From the NCBI GenBank assembly GCA_017452505.1, contig JAFTMI010000037.1:1-47538 (forward strand): a stretch of DNA of 47,538 bases, given 5' to 3'. The notes beneath the pieces are model-generated. The model was not told the origin of the DNA. It worked only from the letters and a program-made list of their open reading frames with translations, and ran no database searches. The stretch comes from Oscillospiraceae bacterium (GTDB taxonomy: Bacteria > Bacillota > Clostridia > Oscillospirales > Oscillospiraceae). Position 1 is the first letter of the stretch; each line of letters begins with the position of its first letter. This document shows positions 7,299 through 15,617 of this stretch, in pieces. The position numbers and the translations under genes were made by a program.

Positions 7299-8522
7299 TT
7301 ATTCCTCCGTATTTTGGGAAGCATACCGGTTGGGGTCATAGTTGCGGCCCTTGCAGTAGGGGCGGCTGGGAATACCGGACATAACGCTGGGCGCTTTCTC
7401 CTCGGCCTCCTCTTCGGTGATCAGACCCTTCTTGATGGCATACTCCTTGGCAGCGGCGGCTTTGGCGGCCTCCTGCTCCCTCTGTTGCTGCTGTTGCAGT
7501 TTTTTCTTGCTGGTGTTGGCGGTGATACCGTCGGGGTTTGCAGCCCGGCGCTCAGCGCGCAGGCGCTCCTTCTCGGCTTCGATCGCCTCTTCTTCCATTG
7601 CCTTTGCCAGGCGGACAGCATCCTCGGCATCGTAGATTGTCCGATACTTCTTGGTCAGATACACATCGATGGCGGTGGACACCAAGCCCTGGATAAACCA
7701 GTAAAGGCTCAATGCACAGGGAATGGTAAAGCCGATCCACAGAGACATCAAGGGGAACATATACATCATAACCTTGTTGCTCTGGTTGGCCTGGGAATTC
7801 TTGGCAGTTTCCTTGTCCTGCAGGCCCTTTTCGTCGGTAACCAGGGAGTTGTTCATCTTCTGAGAGATGAGCATACTCAGCACCTGGCCGCCGGCAGACA
7901 GCAACGGCAGCAGGAATGCGCCGATGGTAGCCCAGTTATAGACCTTCCAGGCAAATACATTGAAGGAAGGAATGCTGCCCAGGTCAATACCCAGGAAGCC
8001 AAACTTGATGCCTTCCAGAGTCTCGGGATGGGCCACAATATCCTTCAGCTGCTCTGCATACTTGGGGATCAGTGGCGCAGCGATCATTTGCTGATAGTAG
8101 GTGTTCTTGCCAAATACCTCAGCGGCCTCACCAGCCTTGATGATCTCGACGATCTTGTCTGCATTGGCCTCGTGGAGCAGATATGTGATGGGCTCACGGA
8201 CCACATTGTACAAAGGAATCAGCAGGAACAGCGGGATCAGACTCCAAAGGCAGCCTGCGCCCATACCCACGCCCTCTTCTCTGTAAAGAGCCTGGGTCGC
8301 TTCACTCAGCTTCTGCTGGTCATTGGCATACTTCTTCTGCAAGGCCTGCAACCTTGGCTGCAGACGGGACATCTTCATAGTGCTCTTCTTGCTCTTGGCA
8401 GTCGCCGGGAGCAGGATCAGCTTCAGAATGATGGCAAAGATGATCAGCGCAACACCGTAGTTAGAGGTGAGCTGATACAGCCAGGACAGCAGATAGCCAA
8501 AGGGGACACGAATAAAATCCAT
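7299..8522 (-). CDS. yidC: Membrane protein insertase YidC/Oxa1
   Basis: Inserts and folds membrane proteins, with or without SecYEG. Of Gram-positive type with a single Oxa1 domain, but there is no lipobox cysteine at the N-terminus: the first hydrophobic segment (about 22-40) is followed by the cytoplasmic coiled hairpin (TAKSKKSTMKMSRLQPRLQALQKKY region). Several more membrane segments follow, ending near residue 285. The C-terminal 120 residues are charged and Gln/Lys/Glu-rich, suited to ribosome contact. Residues 125-190 hold an extended extracytoplasmic insertion. 407 aa. The ribosome site is AAGGAGG. Confidence 0.95.
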   Translation of the reverse strand: MDFIRVPFGYLLSWLYQLTSNYGVALIIFAIILKLILLPATAKSKKSTMKMSRLQPRLQALQKKYANDQQKLSEATQALYREEGVGMGAGCLWSLIPLFLLIPLYNVVREPITYLLHEANADKIVEIIKAGEAAEVFGKNTYYQQMIAAPLIPKYAEQLKDIVAHPETLEGIKFGFLGIDLGSIPSFNVFAWKVYNWATIGAFLLPLLSAGGQVLSMLISQKMNNSLVTDEKGLQDKETAKNSQANQSNKVMMYMFPLMSLWIGFTIPCALSLYWFIQGLVSTAIDVYLTKKYRTIYDAEDAVRLAKAMEEEAIEAEKERLRAERRAANPDGITANTSKKKLQQQQQREQEAAKAAAAKEYAIKKGLITEEEAEEKAPSVMSGIPSRPYCKGRNYDPNRYASQNTEE

Positions 8523-8533
8523 AGTTTTCCTCC

Positions 8534-8746
8534 TTAAGGCACGGGGTCAATAAAATCCCCCTTGTAAAAGGGGTGGCAGCGCAAGAAACGCTTCAGGGCT
8601 AAGAAACCGCCCTTCATGGCCCCATATTTTTCAATAGCTTCCATTGCGTAAGCGGAGCAGGTAGGCGTAAATCGACAGCAGGCAGGCGTGTAGGGAGAGA
8701 TGTGGCGCCGGTAAAAGCGAATCATAGACAGGAGCAGTTTTTTCAT
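8534..8746 (-). CDS. yidD: Membrane protein insertion efficiency factor YidD
   Basis: 70-aa small membrane-associated protein with the family signature: a basic N-terminus, [20 protein letters not shown], and the [16 protein letters not shown] segment. It assists YidC-dependent insertion. It overlaps the end of rnpA by 4 bases, the usual arrangement in the rpmH operon. Confidence 0.95.
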   Translation of the reverse strand: MKKLLLSMIRFYRRHISPYTPACCRFTPTCSAYAMEAIEKYGAMKGGFLALKRFLRCHPFYKGDFIDPVP

Positions 8747-9081
8747 TGCTCTTTCAGGATCCCGGCTTTTTCAGCCAGGGAAAGGTATGCATCGGTGAGT
8801 TTGCGGAAATCAGCGCTGATGCACCGACTCCGGGCTACCACCACGATGTCCCAACCGGGGGTGAACTTGTCCTCATTGAGACGGTAAACCTCCCGCAGAC
8901 GACGGCGCACCCGGTTTCGGACCACAGCGTGGCCCAGCTTTTTGCCGGTGGTAATACCCACCCGGTTAATGTTCAAGCGATTGGGCCGGGCGTACAGCAC
9001 CAGATACCCATTGGCTTGGCCGGAAGTGGCATACAACCGTCTAAAAATATGATTCAGCTTCAACGCGCAGGAAAATTTCAT
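8743..9081 (-). CDS. rnpA: Ribonuclease P protein component
   Basis: Protein subunit of RNase P, which matures tRNA 5' ends with the RNA subunit. The 112-aa product has the RNR signature in [15 protein letters not shown] and the [12 protein letters not shown] segment. The start at 9081 is preceded by GGAGAG at 6 bases; longer in-frame extension to 9363 has no support and would run through the repeat at 9131-9255. The spacing of about 300 bp to rpmH is unusual for this operon. Confidence 0.93.
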   Translation of the reverse strand: MKFSCALKLNHIFRRLYATSGQANGYLVLYARPNRLNINRVGITTGKKLGHAVVRNRVRRRLREVYRLNEDKFTPGWDIVVVARSRCISADFRKLTDAYLSLAEKAGILKEQ

Positions 9082-9130
9082 AACTATCTCTCCAAAAATT
9101 GGAATCCCTAACCCATATTCCGGGCAGGCT

Positions 9131-9255
9131 TGAAGAAATGGATTGTCGATGCATTGGCGAGAAATTTTTTCGCAAGGCAAGCAACAGACCCGCAGGAATA
9201 CTTTGTGTATTTCAAGGGGCTGTTGTGAAGCATTGGGGAAAAAGATCCGCCAAGG
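9131..9255 (+). repeat. Dispersed repeat, copy B (rpmH-rnpA gap)
   Basis: Second copy of the degenerate repeat at 1400-1545. The identical 17-mer lies at 9195-9211, followed by TGTGAAG, TTGGGG and AAAAGAT. It sits on the strand opposite to the operon that contains it and accounts for most of the unusually long rpmH-rnpA gap. Confidence 0.6.
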
Positions 9256-9297
9256 CACGGCAAGACATTTCAGAAAGTCTGCCCATATAAAAAGGGA

Positions 9298-9323
9298 GCG
9301 GGGCGAATCGCCATTCGCCCCGC
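9298..9323. repeat. Palindrome with 11-bp perfect arms
   Basis: GCGGGGCGAAT and its complement are separated by CGCC. There is no T run. It belongs by composition to the GC-rich intergenic palindromes at 6325, 13725 and 35352, and lies between rpmH and rnpA within a transcribed operon. Confidence 0.75.
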
Positions 9324-9379
9324 GTGGACTCCCATTTTGCTTGTAGCGGTGGCCTGCAATCAAATTAGCCTCACTTCAC

Positions 9380-9514
9380 TCAAGCGGACAGGACCTTACG
9401 GCCTTTGGCACGGCGGCGGGCAAGAACCTTGCGGCCGTTGGAAGTAGCCATTCTCTGCCGGAAACCGTGAACCTTGGAACGGTGACGGCGGCTGGGCTGG
9501 TAGGTACGCTTCAT
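9380..9514 (-). CDS. rpmH: 50S ribosomal protein L34
   Basis: 44-aa ribosomal protein of the large subunit. It begins [18 protein letters not shown] and ends in the usual Arg/Lys-rich tail with [12 protein letters not shown]. The ribosome site is AGGAGGTG at 5 bases. It heads the rnpA-yidD-yidC-jag transcript. It is too short for many gene finders but unmistakable. In most Firmicutes it lies beside dnaA and the origin; here its neighbour is a LacI-type regulator. Confidence 0.97.
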   Translation of the reverse strand: MKRTYQPSRRHRSKVHGFRQRMATSNGRKVLARRRAKGRKVLSA

Positions 9515-9607
9515 AGGTGAACACCTCCTTAAAATCACATATGCTCGACAGCTTTTTCAGCTGCAGCGGAACAAAATTACAGACTATGTCCATAGTCACG
9601 CTAAGAT

Positions 9608-9636
9608 AGTATAACCGAAAAAACCCAATAGGTCAA
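9608..9636 (-). promoter_or_regulatory. Promoter of the rpmH operon
   Basis: On the minus strand TTGACC (9631-9636) and TATACT (9608-9613) are spaced 17 bases. The leader would be about 85 nt. No DnaA-box cluster is visible around it. Confidence 0.85.
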
Positions 9637-9678
9637 CAACTTTTTTCCAAATCTTTGATTTTTGTGGGTATAAACTGC

Positions 9679-9708
9679 AAAAAGGAACAGCCTATGCTGT
9701 TCCTTTTT
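9679..9708. terminator. Terminator of the lacI-type gene
   Basis: AAAAAGGAACAG and CTGTTCCTTTTT form a 12-bp stem around six bases. It overlaps the end of the repressor gene and can work in both directions. Confidence 0.85.
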
Positions 9709-10672
9709 ATTTGATCATAGCGGAAGCGCGCAAATGGAAAGTCGCCGGGACTTTATGCCGCAGGGCAAAGTCCGGATTGGACATGCACTGCATAATGGCA
9801 TCCGCAGCAATGGTGCAGAGCTTGTCCATATTGAAATCAATAGAGGAAAGGGGTGGGTTGAGATAGCAGTTCTCCGGAATGTTATCCATACCTACAATGG
9901 CCACATCTTCCGGAACCCGCAATCCGTGCTCACAGGCACAGCGGATGGCGCCGATGGCCATATAATCATAAGCACAGAAAATGGCACGGGGAATGTGGCC
10001 GCTTTCCAGATATCCTTCAAACGCCTTGTATCCGCCAGCCTCAAAGCGCTCCTCGGTGACGGAACATCGAATCGCTTCCCTATCCAAAGATAACGCCTGG
10101 GCGGTGCTGAGAAAAAGCTTTTCCTTGGAAGCTGTATGGCGGTCGCCGATAAAGCCGATATCCGTAATACCGTTGCCCAAGAAATGTCGGATCGCTTCGG
10201 TGATTGCGTCGATACAATCTGTCGTCAGCGTGATAGCGCCTTCACAACCCAAATTGGGCAGTATGGTAGCTACGGGAATCTCCCCAGGCAAATTCAGAGG
10301 GACTTTGCCGTTGATGACGATAATGCCGTCTACGTTGGCGTAATGGCTGTAGTATTCCAAAAGGTCGGCCTCCGTCTGCGCAGAAAAATTGGTGGAAGCC
10401 ACACACACTTCACAGGAATGGGCGGAAAGGCGCTCCTGCAAGTGGGACAGGGCAGAATTATAAAAATGGCTTTTGTACTCCGGACAGAGCACCGCGATCA
10501 CATATTTTGGGTATTTGGCGTTGAAGAATTTCTTAAAACAGCCCTGCTCCCGGGCGATTCGGAAAATGTTCTCCCGGGTCTGCTCGCTGACCTCACTGCT
10601 CATAGAAAAGGCCTTGGATGCAGTGGAAACAGAAACATGGGCCAATGCTGCCAGTTTGGACAAGGTAATCAT
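9707..10672 (-). CDS. LacI-family transcriptional regulator
   Basis: 321-aa repressor. The N-terminal LacI helix-turn-helix is at about residues 3-25 (LSKLAALAHVSVSTASKAF), followed by the hinge and a periplasmic-binding-protein-like effector domain (about 57-321). The family motif VAIVGMDNIPEN lies near the end. The ATG at 10672 has GGAGG 7 bases upstream; longer frames are artefacts. It diverges from the isomerase-like operon, whose promoter it very likely controls. The effector is probably a sugar or sugar derivative handled by that operon. Confidence 0.9.
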   Translation of the reverse strand: MITLSKLAALAHVSVSTASKAFSMSSEVSEQTRENIFRIAREQGCFKKFFNAKYPKYVIAVLCPEYKSHFYNSALSHLQERLSAHSCEVCVASTNFSAQTEADLLEYYSHYANVDGIIVINGKVPLNLPGEIPVATILPNLGCEGAITLTTDCIDAITEAIRHFLGNGITDIGFIGDRHTASKEKLFLSTAQALSLDREAIRCSVTEERFEAGGYKAFEGYLESGHIPRAIFCAYDYMAIGAIRCACEHGLRVPEDVAIVGMDNIPENCYLNPPLSSIDFNMDKLCTIAADAIMQCMSNPDFALRHKVPATFHLRASAMIK

Positions 10673-10693
10673 ATCGTCACCTCCTACTCCGTA

Positions 10694-10722
10694 ATTGTAT
10701 CCGTTAAATTGCAAAAGCGCAA
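10694..10722 (-). promoter_or_regulatory. Probable promoter of the lacI-type gene, with an overlapping inverted repeat
   Basis: TTGCGC (10717-10722) and TACAAT (10694-10699) are 17 bases apart on the minus strand. TTGCAAAAGCGCAA, an imperfect palindrome with TTGC/GCAA ends, overlaps the -35 box and is a candidate autoregulatory operator. Confidence 0.5.
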
Positions 10723-10737
10723 GCGTAATCTGAAATT

Positions 10738-10792
10738 TCGAAACTTTTTCGTTAGCGTTTCTCTTGATGTAAAAAAACACAAATGCTATAAT
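10738..10792 (+). promoter_or_regulatory. Promoter and candidate LacI operator of the isomerase-like operon
   Basis: TTGATG (10764-10769) and TATAAT (10787-10792) are spaced 17 bases. Immediately upstream, CGAAAC and GTTTC arms around 10739-10761 with a CG-rich centre form the most operator-like inverted repeat of the gap. The assignment to the divergent LacI-type protein is inferred from position. Confidence 0.6.
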
Positions 10793-10819
10793 AAGCAAAA
10801 AAGCAAAGGAGTAAGGCTT

Positions 10820-12178
10820 ATGGAAAAACAAATCGGATTTGTATGCTTCGGTGAGGTCAATACCCCCATTGAGCGCCTGCAGATGAAGCATAAAGAAGCA
10901 CTGGAGGTTCTCGGGATACTGGACTACACCTTCGTAGATGGCGGCCTGGTCATCGATGATCCCGGCTATGAAACCGCAGATGCAGCAATTGCCAAGCTGC
11001 AGGGTGTGGATATGAGTTGCCTGGTGGTCTGCGTAGCAGGTTGGGTTCCCACCCACGCGGTGATCCGGGTGACGGACAATTTCCGCCACATTCCCGTGCT
11101 TTTGTGGGGTCTTTGCGGCTGGAAGGAAAATGGCCGCATCATCACCACCGCAGAGCAGGCCGGCACCACTGCCCTCAGACCTGCCCTGGAGGCACTGGGC
11201 TATACATTTAAATATGTATACAATGTGATCGGTAAGCCTTATCCTGTGGAAAAACTGGATGCATTCCTTTCTGCCTGCTGCGCCCGGAAAGCACTGCGTA
11301 GCGCCCGGGTCGGCACCATGGGCTACCGGGATATGCTCCTGTACGGCACCCAGTTCGAGGGCAATTCCATGCGGGGTCAGATCGGCGTGGAAGTAGAGCC
11401 CTACGAAATGCTGGAAATGGTACAGGCTTTGGAAACACTGGATCCTGACGCCGTGGCCGAGGGCGTTAAGTTCGTGAAAGAAAACTGGGTATTTAAGAAG
11501 CCCTGCGCTGATGAAGTGATCGAAAAGGGCGTGAAATATGCCCTTGCCATCAGCAAGAAGATCCGCGAGCGTGGCTGGGAAGCCATTACCCTCATCGATG
11601 TGGACGGCATGAAGAAGCTGATGGGCTTCCCCCCTGCTATGGTCTTTATGCTGCTGGAGCATTACTGTGGTGTACTCACCGTTCCCGAGAACGATGTGAT
11701 GGGCGCTGTGACCCAGCTGATCATGAAGTACCTGTCCGGTCAGAATGTTGCCTATATGGAGTACTACGAGTTCTTTGAAAACAGCATGCTCATCGGCGTA
11801 CCGGACTATGTACCCAAGTCTGTGACTTGCGGAGATGTGACTGTACTGCCTGCCGCATTCGGTCTGCTGAGCGCATCGCTGCTGAACGTATCCAAGGTGA
11901 AGACCGGCTATGTGACCTGCGCCCGCCTGTTCTATATGCACGGCAAGTACAAAATGCATGTTTACACTGCCGAGGCCAAGGAGCCGCCTCAGTGGAACGA
12001 GTTCGGTTGGGACGATCCCGCTCCCCAGCTGCCCAGCCTGGAGGTTGCCCCGGACAGCTGCACCGTGGAGGAATTTGCCCAGAACGTGGCATGCCAGCAC
12101 GTAATCGTAGCCTATGGCAACTACACAGAAGCCATCAAGGATTTCTGCCGTATGATGGACATTGAACTCATTATGTAA
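10820..12178 (+). CDS. L-fucose/L-arabinose isomerase-like protein
   Basis: 452-aa protein of the fold shared by L-fucose and L-arabinose isomerases (COG2407-like): an N-terminal Rossmann-type part with FVDGGLVIDD and VVCVAGWVPTHAVI, a central region around LLWGLCGW, and a C-terminal beta-rich part. I cannot place every metal ligand of the true isomerases, so the reaction (aldose-ketose interconversion of an unknown sugar, or another role) is open. The ribosome site AAGGAG is 8 bases before the ATG. It lies 11 bases before the ceramidase-fold gene, so the two are co-transcribed and probably act in one pathway under the LacI-type repressor. Confidence 0.8.
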   Translation: MEKQIGFVCFGEVNTPIERLQMKHKEALEVLGILDYTFVDGGLVIDDPGYETADAAIAKLQGVDMSCLVVCVAGWVPTHAVIRVTDNFRHIPVLLWGLCGWKENGRIITTAEQAGTTALRPALEALGYTFKYVYNVIGKPYPVEKLDAFLSACCARKALRSARVGTMGYRDMLLYGTQFEGNSMRGQIGVEVEPYEMLEMVQALETLDPDAVAEGVKFVKENWVFKKPCADEVIEKGVKYALAISKKIRERGWEAITLIDVDGMKKLMGFPPAMVFMLLEHYCGVLTVPENDVMGAVTQLIMKYLSGQNVAYMEYYEFFENSMLIGVPDYVPKSVTCGDVTVLPAAFGLLSASLLNVSKVKTGYVTCARLFYMHGKYKMHVYTAEAKEPPQWNEFGWDDPAPQLPSLEVAPDSCTVEEFAQNVACQHVIVAYGNYTEAIKDFCRMMDIELIM

Positions 12179-12189
12179 GGAGAATGATT

Positions 12190-13677
12190 ATGGAAAAGCT
12201 TTTGATCGGTTGGGCCGAAGAGAGCATCGTGCCCGATAAAAAGGTGAGCCTGGGCGGTCAGTTCTATGAACGGATCTCTGAGTATGTGGAGTCCGAGATC
12301 AGCGTGACCGCTATGGCTGTGGAAGCCAATGGCGACCAGATGATCATGGTGTCTGCGGACCTGACCTCCGTTACCGCGTACTTTGTGGGTCTTGTACGTG
12401 AAAAGTTTGCAAAAATCTGCCCCGAGGTAGACCCCCGGAAGCTGATGGTTGCCGCTACCCACACCCACACCACCCACACCCTGGCCCGGGACAAGGTCAA
12501 AAAGAAGACCGCCAAAGATGTCTTGAAGGACTACCTGCCCGAGGGTAAGGAGTATAAGGCGCTGGTGACCGCAGACGACAGCGTGATCACCCCGGAAGAG
12601 GCCACGGAATTTGTTTCTGATAAGATCGCCCTGGCTGCCAAGCGCGCTTGGGATAACCGGGAAGAGGCTCTGTACACCAACGAGTTTGGCCGTGCAGCGG
12701 TAGGTATGTGCCGCCGGGTCAGCTATGATGACGGCAGCGCCCAAATGTGGGGCGATGTGAACACCGCTAACTTTGTAGCCCTGGAGGGCGGCAACGACTC
12801 CGGCATTGAGCTGCTCTTTACCTTCAACAAGGACCGCAAGCTCACCGGCGTGGTGGCAAACATTGCCTGCCCTGCCCAGATTCTGGAGCAGAGAAGCTTT
12901 ATTTCCGCCGACTACTGGGGCCGCACCAAGGCTATCCTCCGGGAAAAGCTGGGTAAGGATATTTATTTGCTGGGTCTGGGCGGCGCCGGCGGTGACCAGT
13001 GCCCCCGTGACTTGGTTCGCTGGGTAACCCCCGAGACTCCCATTGACGACCCCAATGTAAATCGTCCCAATCCCCTGAAGCGGAAGGCAGACCCCTCTAT
13101 GTATGACATCAGCGGCTGTAACCGTGCGGGCCGCCGGATCGCCAGCGAGATCATTGCCGTGTATGAGGACATCACAGAACTGAAGGACACCGCTGTCTTC
13201 CAGCACAAGGTCATCGATTTGGATCTGCCCCTGCGGAAGGTCACTATGGCAGAGTATCAGAACGCTGTCCGGGAGCTGGAGTACTACATCGATAAGAACA
13301 AGGACAAAGAATCCTTCAACTTTGCAGACACCGCCCGGATGCATGTGCATTGTGGCTCCATCCTCCGTTATCAGATGCAGCAGGATACTGAGATCTATCC
13401 CATCGAATACCATGTCATCCGCTTTGGTGACATTGCCATTGCCACCAACCCCTTCGAGCTGTTCCTGGACTACGGCAACCGTATGAAGGCCAGAAGTAAG
13501 GCTGAGCAGACCTTCGTGGTACAGCTTTGCTGCGGCAGCTCCGGCTACCTGCCCACCGAAAAGGCAGAAAAGGCCGGCCACTACAGTGCTTATGTGTCAA
13601 GCGGCAATATAGGCCACGAGGGCGGCGATCTCCTCACCCGCAGAACCATCCACGAGATCAACGAAATGTTTGACTGA
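12190..13677 (+). CDS. Neutral/alkaline-ceramidase-fold hydrolase with altered active site
   Basis: 495-aa protein resembling the N-terminal catalytic domain of neutral ceramidases (PF04734-like) and its sugar-operon relatives. The first metal-site histidines appear in ATHTHTTHT (H91, H93, H96). The segment corresponding to the catalytic GDxSP motif reads GDQCP, with Cys271 where ceramidases have the nucleophilic serine. The second histidine segment reads ANIACPAQIL, without an obvious histidine. There is no signal peptide, so it acts in the cytoplasm, and a sphingolipid substrate is unlikely; a soluble amide or sugar derivative fits the operon better. The start at 12190 has AAGGAG at a normal distance; the ATG at 12184 would be too close. 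It ends 6 bases before a terminator. Confidence 0.75.
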   Translation: MEKLLIGWAEESIVPDKKVSLGGQFYERISEYVESEISVTAMAVEANGDQMIMVSADLTSVTAYFVGLVREKFAKICPEVDPRKLMVAATHTHTTHTLARDKVKKKTAKDVLKDYLPEGKEYKALVTADDSVITPEEATEFVSDKIALAAKRAWDNREEALYTNEFGRAAVGMCRRVSYDDGSAQMWGDVNTANFVALEGGNDSGIELLFTFNKDRKLTGVVANIACPAQILEQRSFISADYWGRTKAILREKLGKDIYLLGLGGAGGDQCPRDLVRWVTPETPIDDPNVNRPNPLKRKADPSMYDISGCNRAGRRIASEIIAVYEDITELKDTAVFQHKVIDLDLPLRKVTMAEYQNAVRELEYYIDKNKDKESFNFADTARMHVHCGSILRYQMQQDTEIYPIEYHVIRFGDIAIATNPFELFLDYGNRMKARSKAEQTFVVQLCCGSSGYLPTEKAEKAGHYSAYVSSGNIGHEGGDLLTRRTIHEINEMFD

Positions 13678-13683
13678 TCCAGC

Positions 13684-13715
13684 AAAAAGGGAACGGCTAA
13701 TGCCGTTCCCTTTTT
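13684..13715 (+). terminator. Terminator of the isomerase/ceramidase-like operon
   Basis: AAAAAGGGAACGGC pairs with GCCGTTCCCTTTTT around a short loop, just after the stop codon at 13677. Confidence 0.9.
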
Positions 13716-13724
13716 CAGCATGTC

Positions 13725-13755
13725 AAAACAGGGACGGCATTGCCGCCCCTGTTTT
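13725..13755 (-). terminator. Hairpin ending the VTC/DUF4956/beta-helix operon
   Basis: AAAACAGGGACGGCA and TGCCGCCCCTGTTTT form a long stem with one mismatch. On the minus strand it follows the stop codon of the lipoprotein gene. Its GC-rich palindromic look also fits the dispersed palindromes of this genome. Confidence 0.75.
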
Positions 13756-13759
13756 CTAT

Positions 13760-15607
13760 TCAGCTTGCTTCAAATTCACCGCTTTGAGAACCCACGGTCA
13801 AATCGTAAGTCTCCCCTTTCTTTATATCGGGAGCGGACAGAATCACCACATTATAGCCCAATGCCGGTGTATGCTCGATGCGCACATTGCCGTCTTTATC
13901 GGTAAGCGTGATCTGTGTGCCAGCTGCGGCAGAGCCAACCTGAACAGCTATCACGCCCTGCTCTGAATTGCTGAAGGTCTGAGCCATTCCCGATGCGCCG
14001 GTGCCAATGAAGGTGCCGCCGGTAATTACCGCAGATTTGTCATAGTCCAGCGTCGCGGTATCTCCCTGGGTAGGACCGCAGACGGTGGTATAGCCACCGG
14101 AGATCTCCAAGGTGCCGTTGGCATCGATGCCGTCGCCGGAGGCGGTGATATTCAGCTTACCGCCGGAGATCACGATGCTGCCGTTTCCGGAGGACATTCC
14201 GCCCATGCCGCCGTGACCGCCCGGGCCATAAGCCATACCCATAAATTGGCCGTCATCCCGGCCGCCGAAGCCGCTTTGGTCTGTGCCACCTGCGGCATTG
14301 AGACCGTCGTCGCTGGCGGTAAGGGTGATATCGCCCCCGGAAACTTTAATATGCAAAGCCTCCAAGCCCTCGTAGCTTTCTGAGATGGTGACAGTACCGC
14401 CGGAAACAGACATGGTTTCCTCTGCGTGGAACCCGTCATCACCGGTAGCAACGGTAATGTCGCCGTTTTCCAGATACAAAGAGCCATTGGCATGCACGCC
14501 GTCGTCGGCTGAATTGATGCCCAATGTGCCGCCGGTAATCTTCATATCCGTACCGGCCTTCAGCCCCTTCATACTGGTGCTTTCGGTGGTTTCAGCAGTT
14601 TCCGTTGTAGTAGTTGTCGCACGCCCGCCGGGGCGCTGGGGTTTTCCACCCATTCCGCCGCCGGGGAATCCGCCGCCAAAACCGCCGTAGTTTTCAGAGG
14701 ACTGCTTATTGCCGTTTTCGCTGCCGCCACCGGCGGTAATATCAAAGCTGCCGCCGTCAATTTGCAGGGAGCTGCCGGCGCTGATGCCGTCGCCCTCGGC
14801 TTCCATTTTGAAAGTGCCGCCGGAGATATATACAAATCCCAGGCTGGCATCGTCATTATTTTCCGCGTGGATGCCGTCCTTGCCCGCATCGGCAATGATA
14901 GCGCCGCCGGAAATACGCACGCTGTCATTGGCATCGATGGCGTGGGAGGCGGACTGAATCGTATAATTACCGCCGGTGAACACCAAATCGTCCTTGCAGA
15001 CAATGCCGTGTCCGGCAGGAGAAGTGACCGTAAGTGAACCTGCGCCATTGAAAGTCAAATCGGTTTTGGCATAGACCACACCGTCAATATTGTTGTCATC
15101 AATGGCTGTAAAACTTTCACCGCCGGACAGGGTGTTTTCTGTGCCCTCGGCCAGGGTCACAAAGACCTTGTCCGCCTGCAATGCAAAAATCGGCGCGTAA
15201 GTCTTACTGGTAATGGATGCATTGCTCAGAACGATCTGCACCTTGGCATCCTTGGGGGCATCCACCACCAGCATTCCGTCATCCAAACTGCCGGTGACGA
15301 GATAGGTAGCCGCCTCGGTGAGCTTGACTGTACTGCCGCTGATCTGCACCGCATCGGAGGTTGCGGTGGCCGCATTGCCGCTGAGGGTGATTTTCACCGC
15401 ACTGTCATTATAAGAGGAATCACTATCCCGGTCCGTGAACATTTCTTTGTCGGTTTCCGCAAAAGATGTGGACGGCTCTGTGGGATCTGCGGTGCTTGCT
15501 TTTGTAGGATCTGTGGCAGTACTGGCCGCAGGCTTCGGTTTTTCCTGTTTTTGACAGCCGCAAAGGCACAGCGCCAAGACAAGGAAAATCGCAAAAATCC
15601 GTTTCAT
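13760..15607 (-). CDS. Cthe_2159-like beta-helix lipoprotein (carbohydrate-binding, PF14262-like)
   Basis: 615-aa surface lipoprotein. It has a lipobox signal peptide (LALCLCGC, lipidated Cys18), a Thr/Pro/Ser-rich linker (about 28-60), then a long right-handed beta-helix made of many ISGG-x-(I/V)-...-DDG(I/V)xA turns, characteristic of the Cthe_2159 family that binds acidic polysaccharide and calcium. Two Gly-rich or Thr-rich insertions (about 305-345 and 440-470) interrupt the helix. No catalytic residues can be assigned. It is the last gene after the VTC and DUF4956 genes, a combination seen in other Clostridia, which points to a cell-surface polymer or adhesion function. Confidence 0.82.
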   Translation of the reverse strand: MKRIFAIFLVLALCLCGCQKQEKPKPAASTATDPTKASTADPTEPSTSFAETDKEMFTDRDSDSSYNDSAVKITLSGNAATATSDAVQISGSTVKLTEAATYLVTGSLDDGMLVVDAPKDAKVQIVLSNASITSKTYAPIFALQADKVFVTLAEGTENTLSGGESFTAIDDNNIDGVVYAKTDLTFNGAGSLTVTSPAGHGIVCKDDLVFTGGNYTIQSASHAIDANDSVRISGGAIIADAGKDGIHAENNDDASLGFVYISGGTFKMEAEGDGISAGSSLQIDGGSFDITAGGGSENGNKQSSENYGGFGGGFPGGGMGGKPQRPGGRATTTTTETAETTESTSMKGLKAGTDMKITGGTLGINSADDGVHANGSLYLENGDITVATGDDGFHAEETMSVSGGTVTISESYEGLEALHIKVSGGDITLTASDDGLNAAGGTDQSGFGGRDDGQFMGMAYGPGGHGGMGGMSSGNGSIVISGGKLNITASGDGIDANGTLEISGGYTTVCGPTQGDTATLDYDKSAVITGGTFIGTGASGMAQTFSNSEQGVIAVQVGSAAAGTQITLTDKDGNVRIEHTPALGYNVVILSAPDIKKGETYDLTVGSQSGEFEAS

Positions 15608-15617
15608 AGCATTCTCC

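Noticed and set aside
7314-8537. 407-codon open frame antisense to yidC
   Set aside because: Exact shadow of yidC without recognisable protein features.
9707-12100. 797-codon open frame on the minus strand running through the LacI-type gene
   Set aside because: Only the last 321 codons from 10672 are the repressor, with a ribosome site. The rest is antisense to the isomerase-like gene and reflects GC-rich third positions.
10136-12178. 680-codon plus-strand open frame ahead of the isomerase-like gene
   Set aside because: The part before 10820 is antisense to the repressor; the promoter, ribosome site and family start all place the gene at 10820.
12184-12189. ATG at 12184 as start of the ceramidase-fold gene
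   Set aside because: It is only one base from the AAGGAG site; the ATG at 12190 has normal spacing.
12121-13581. 486-codon open frame antisense to the ceramidase-fold gene
   Set aside because: Complementary-strand artefact of codon bias; the plus-strand gene has motifs, operon context and a terminator.
15000-15600. CRISPR-like periodicity in the beta-helix gene
   Set aside because: The periodicity is the degenerate protein repeat of the beta-helix; there are no identical direct repeats with unique spacers.
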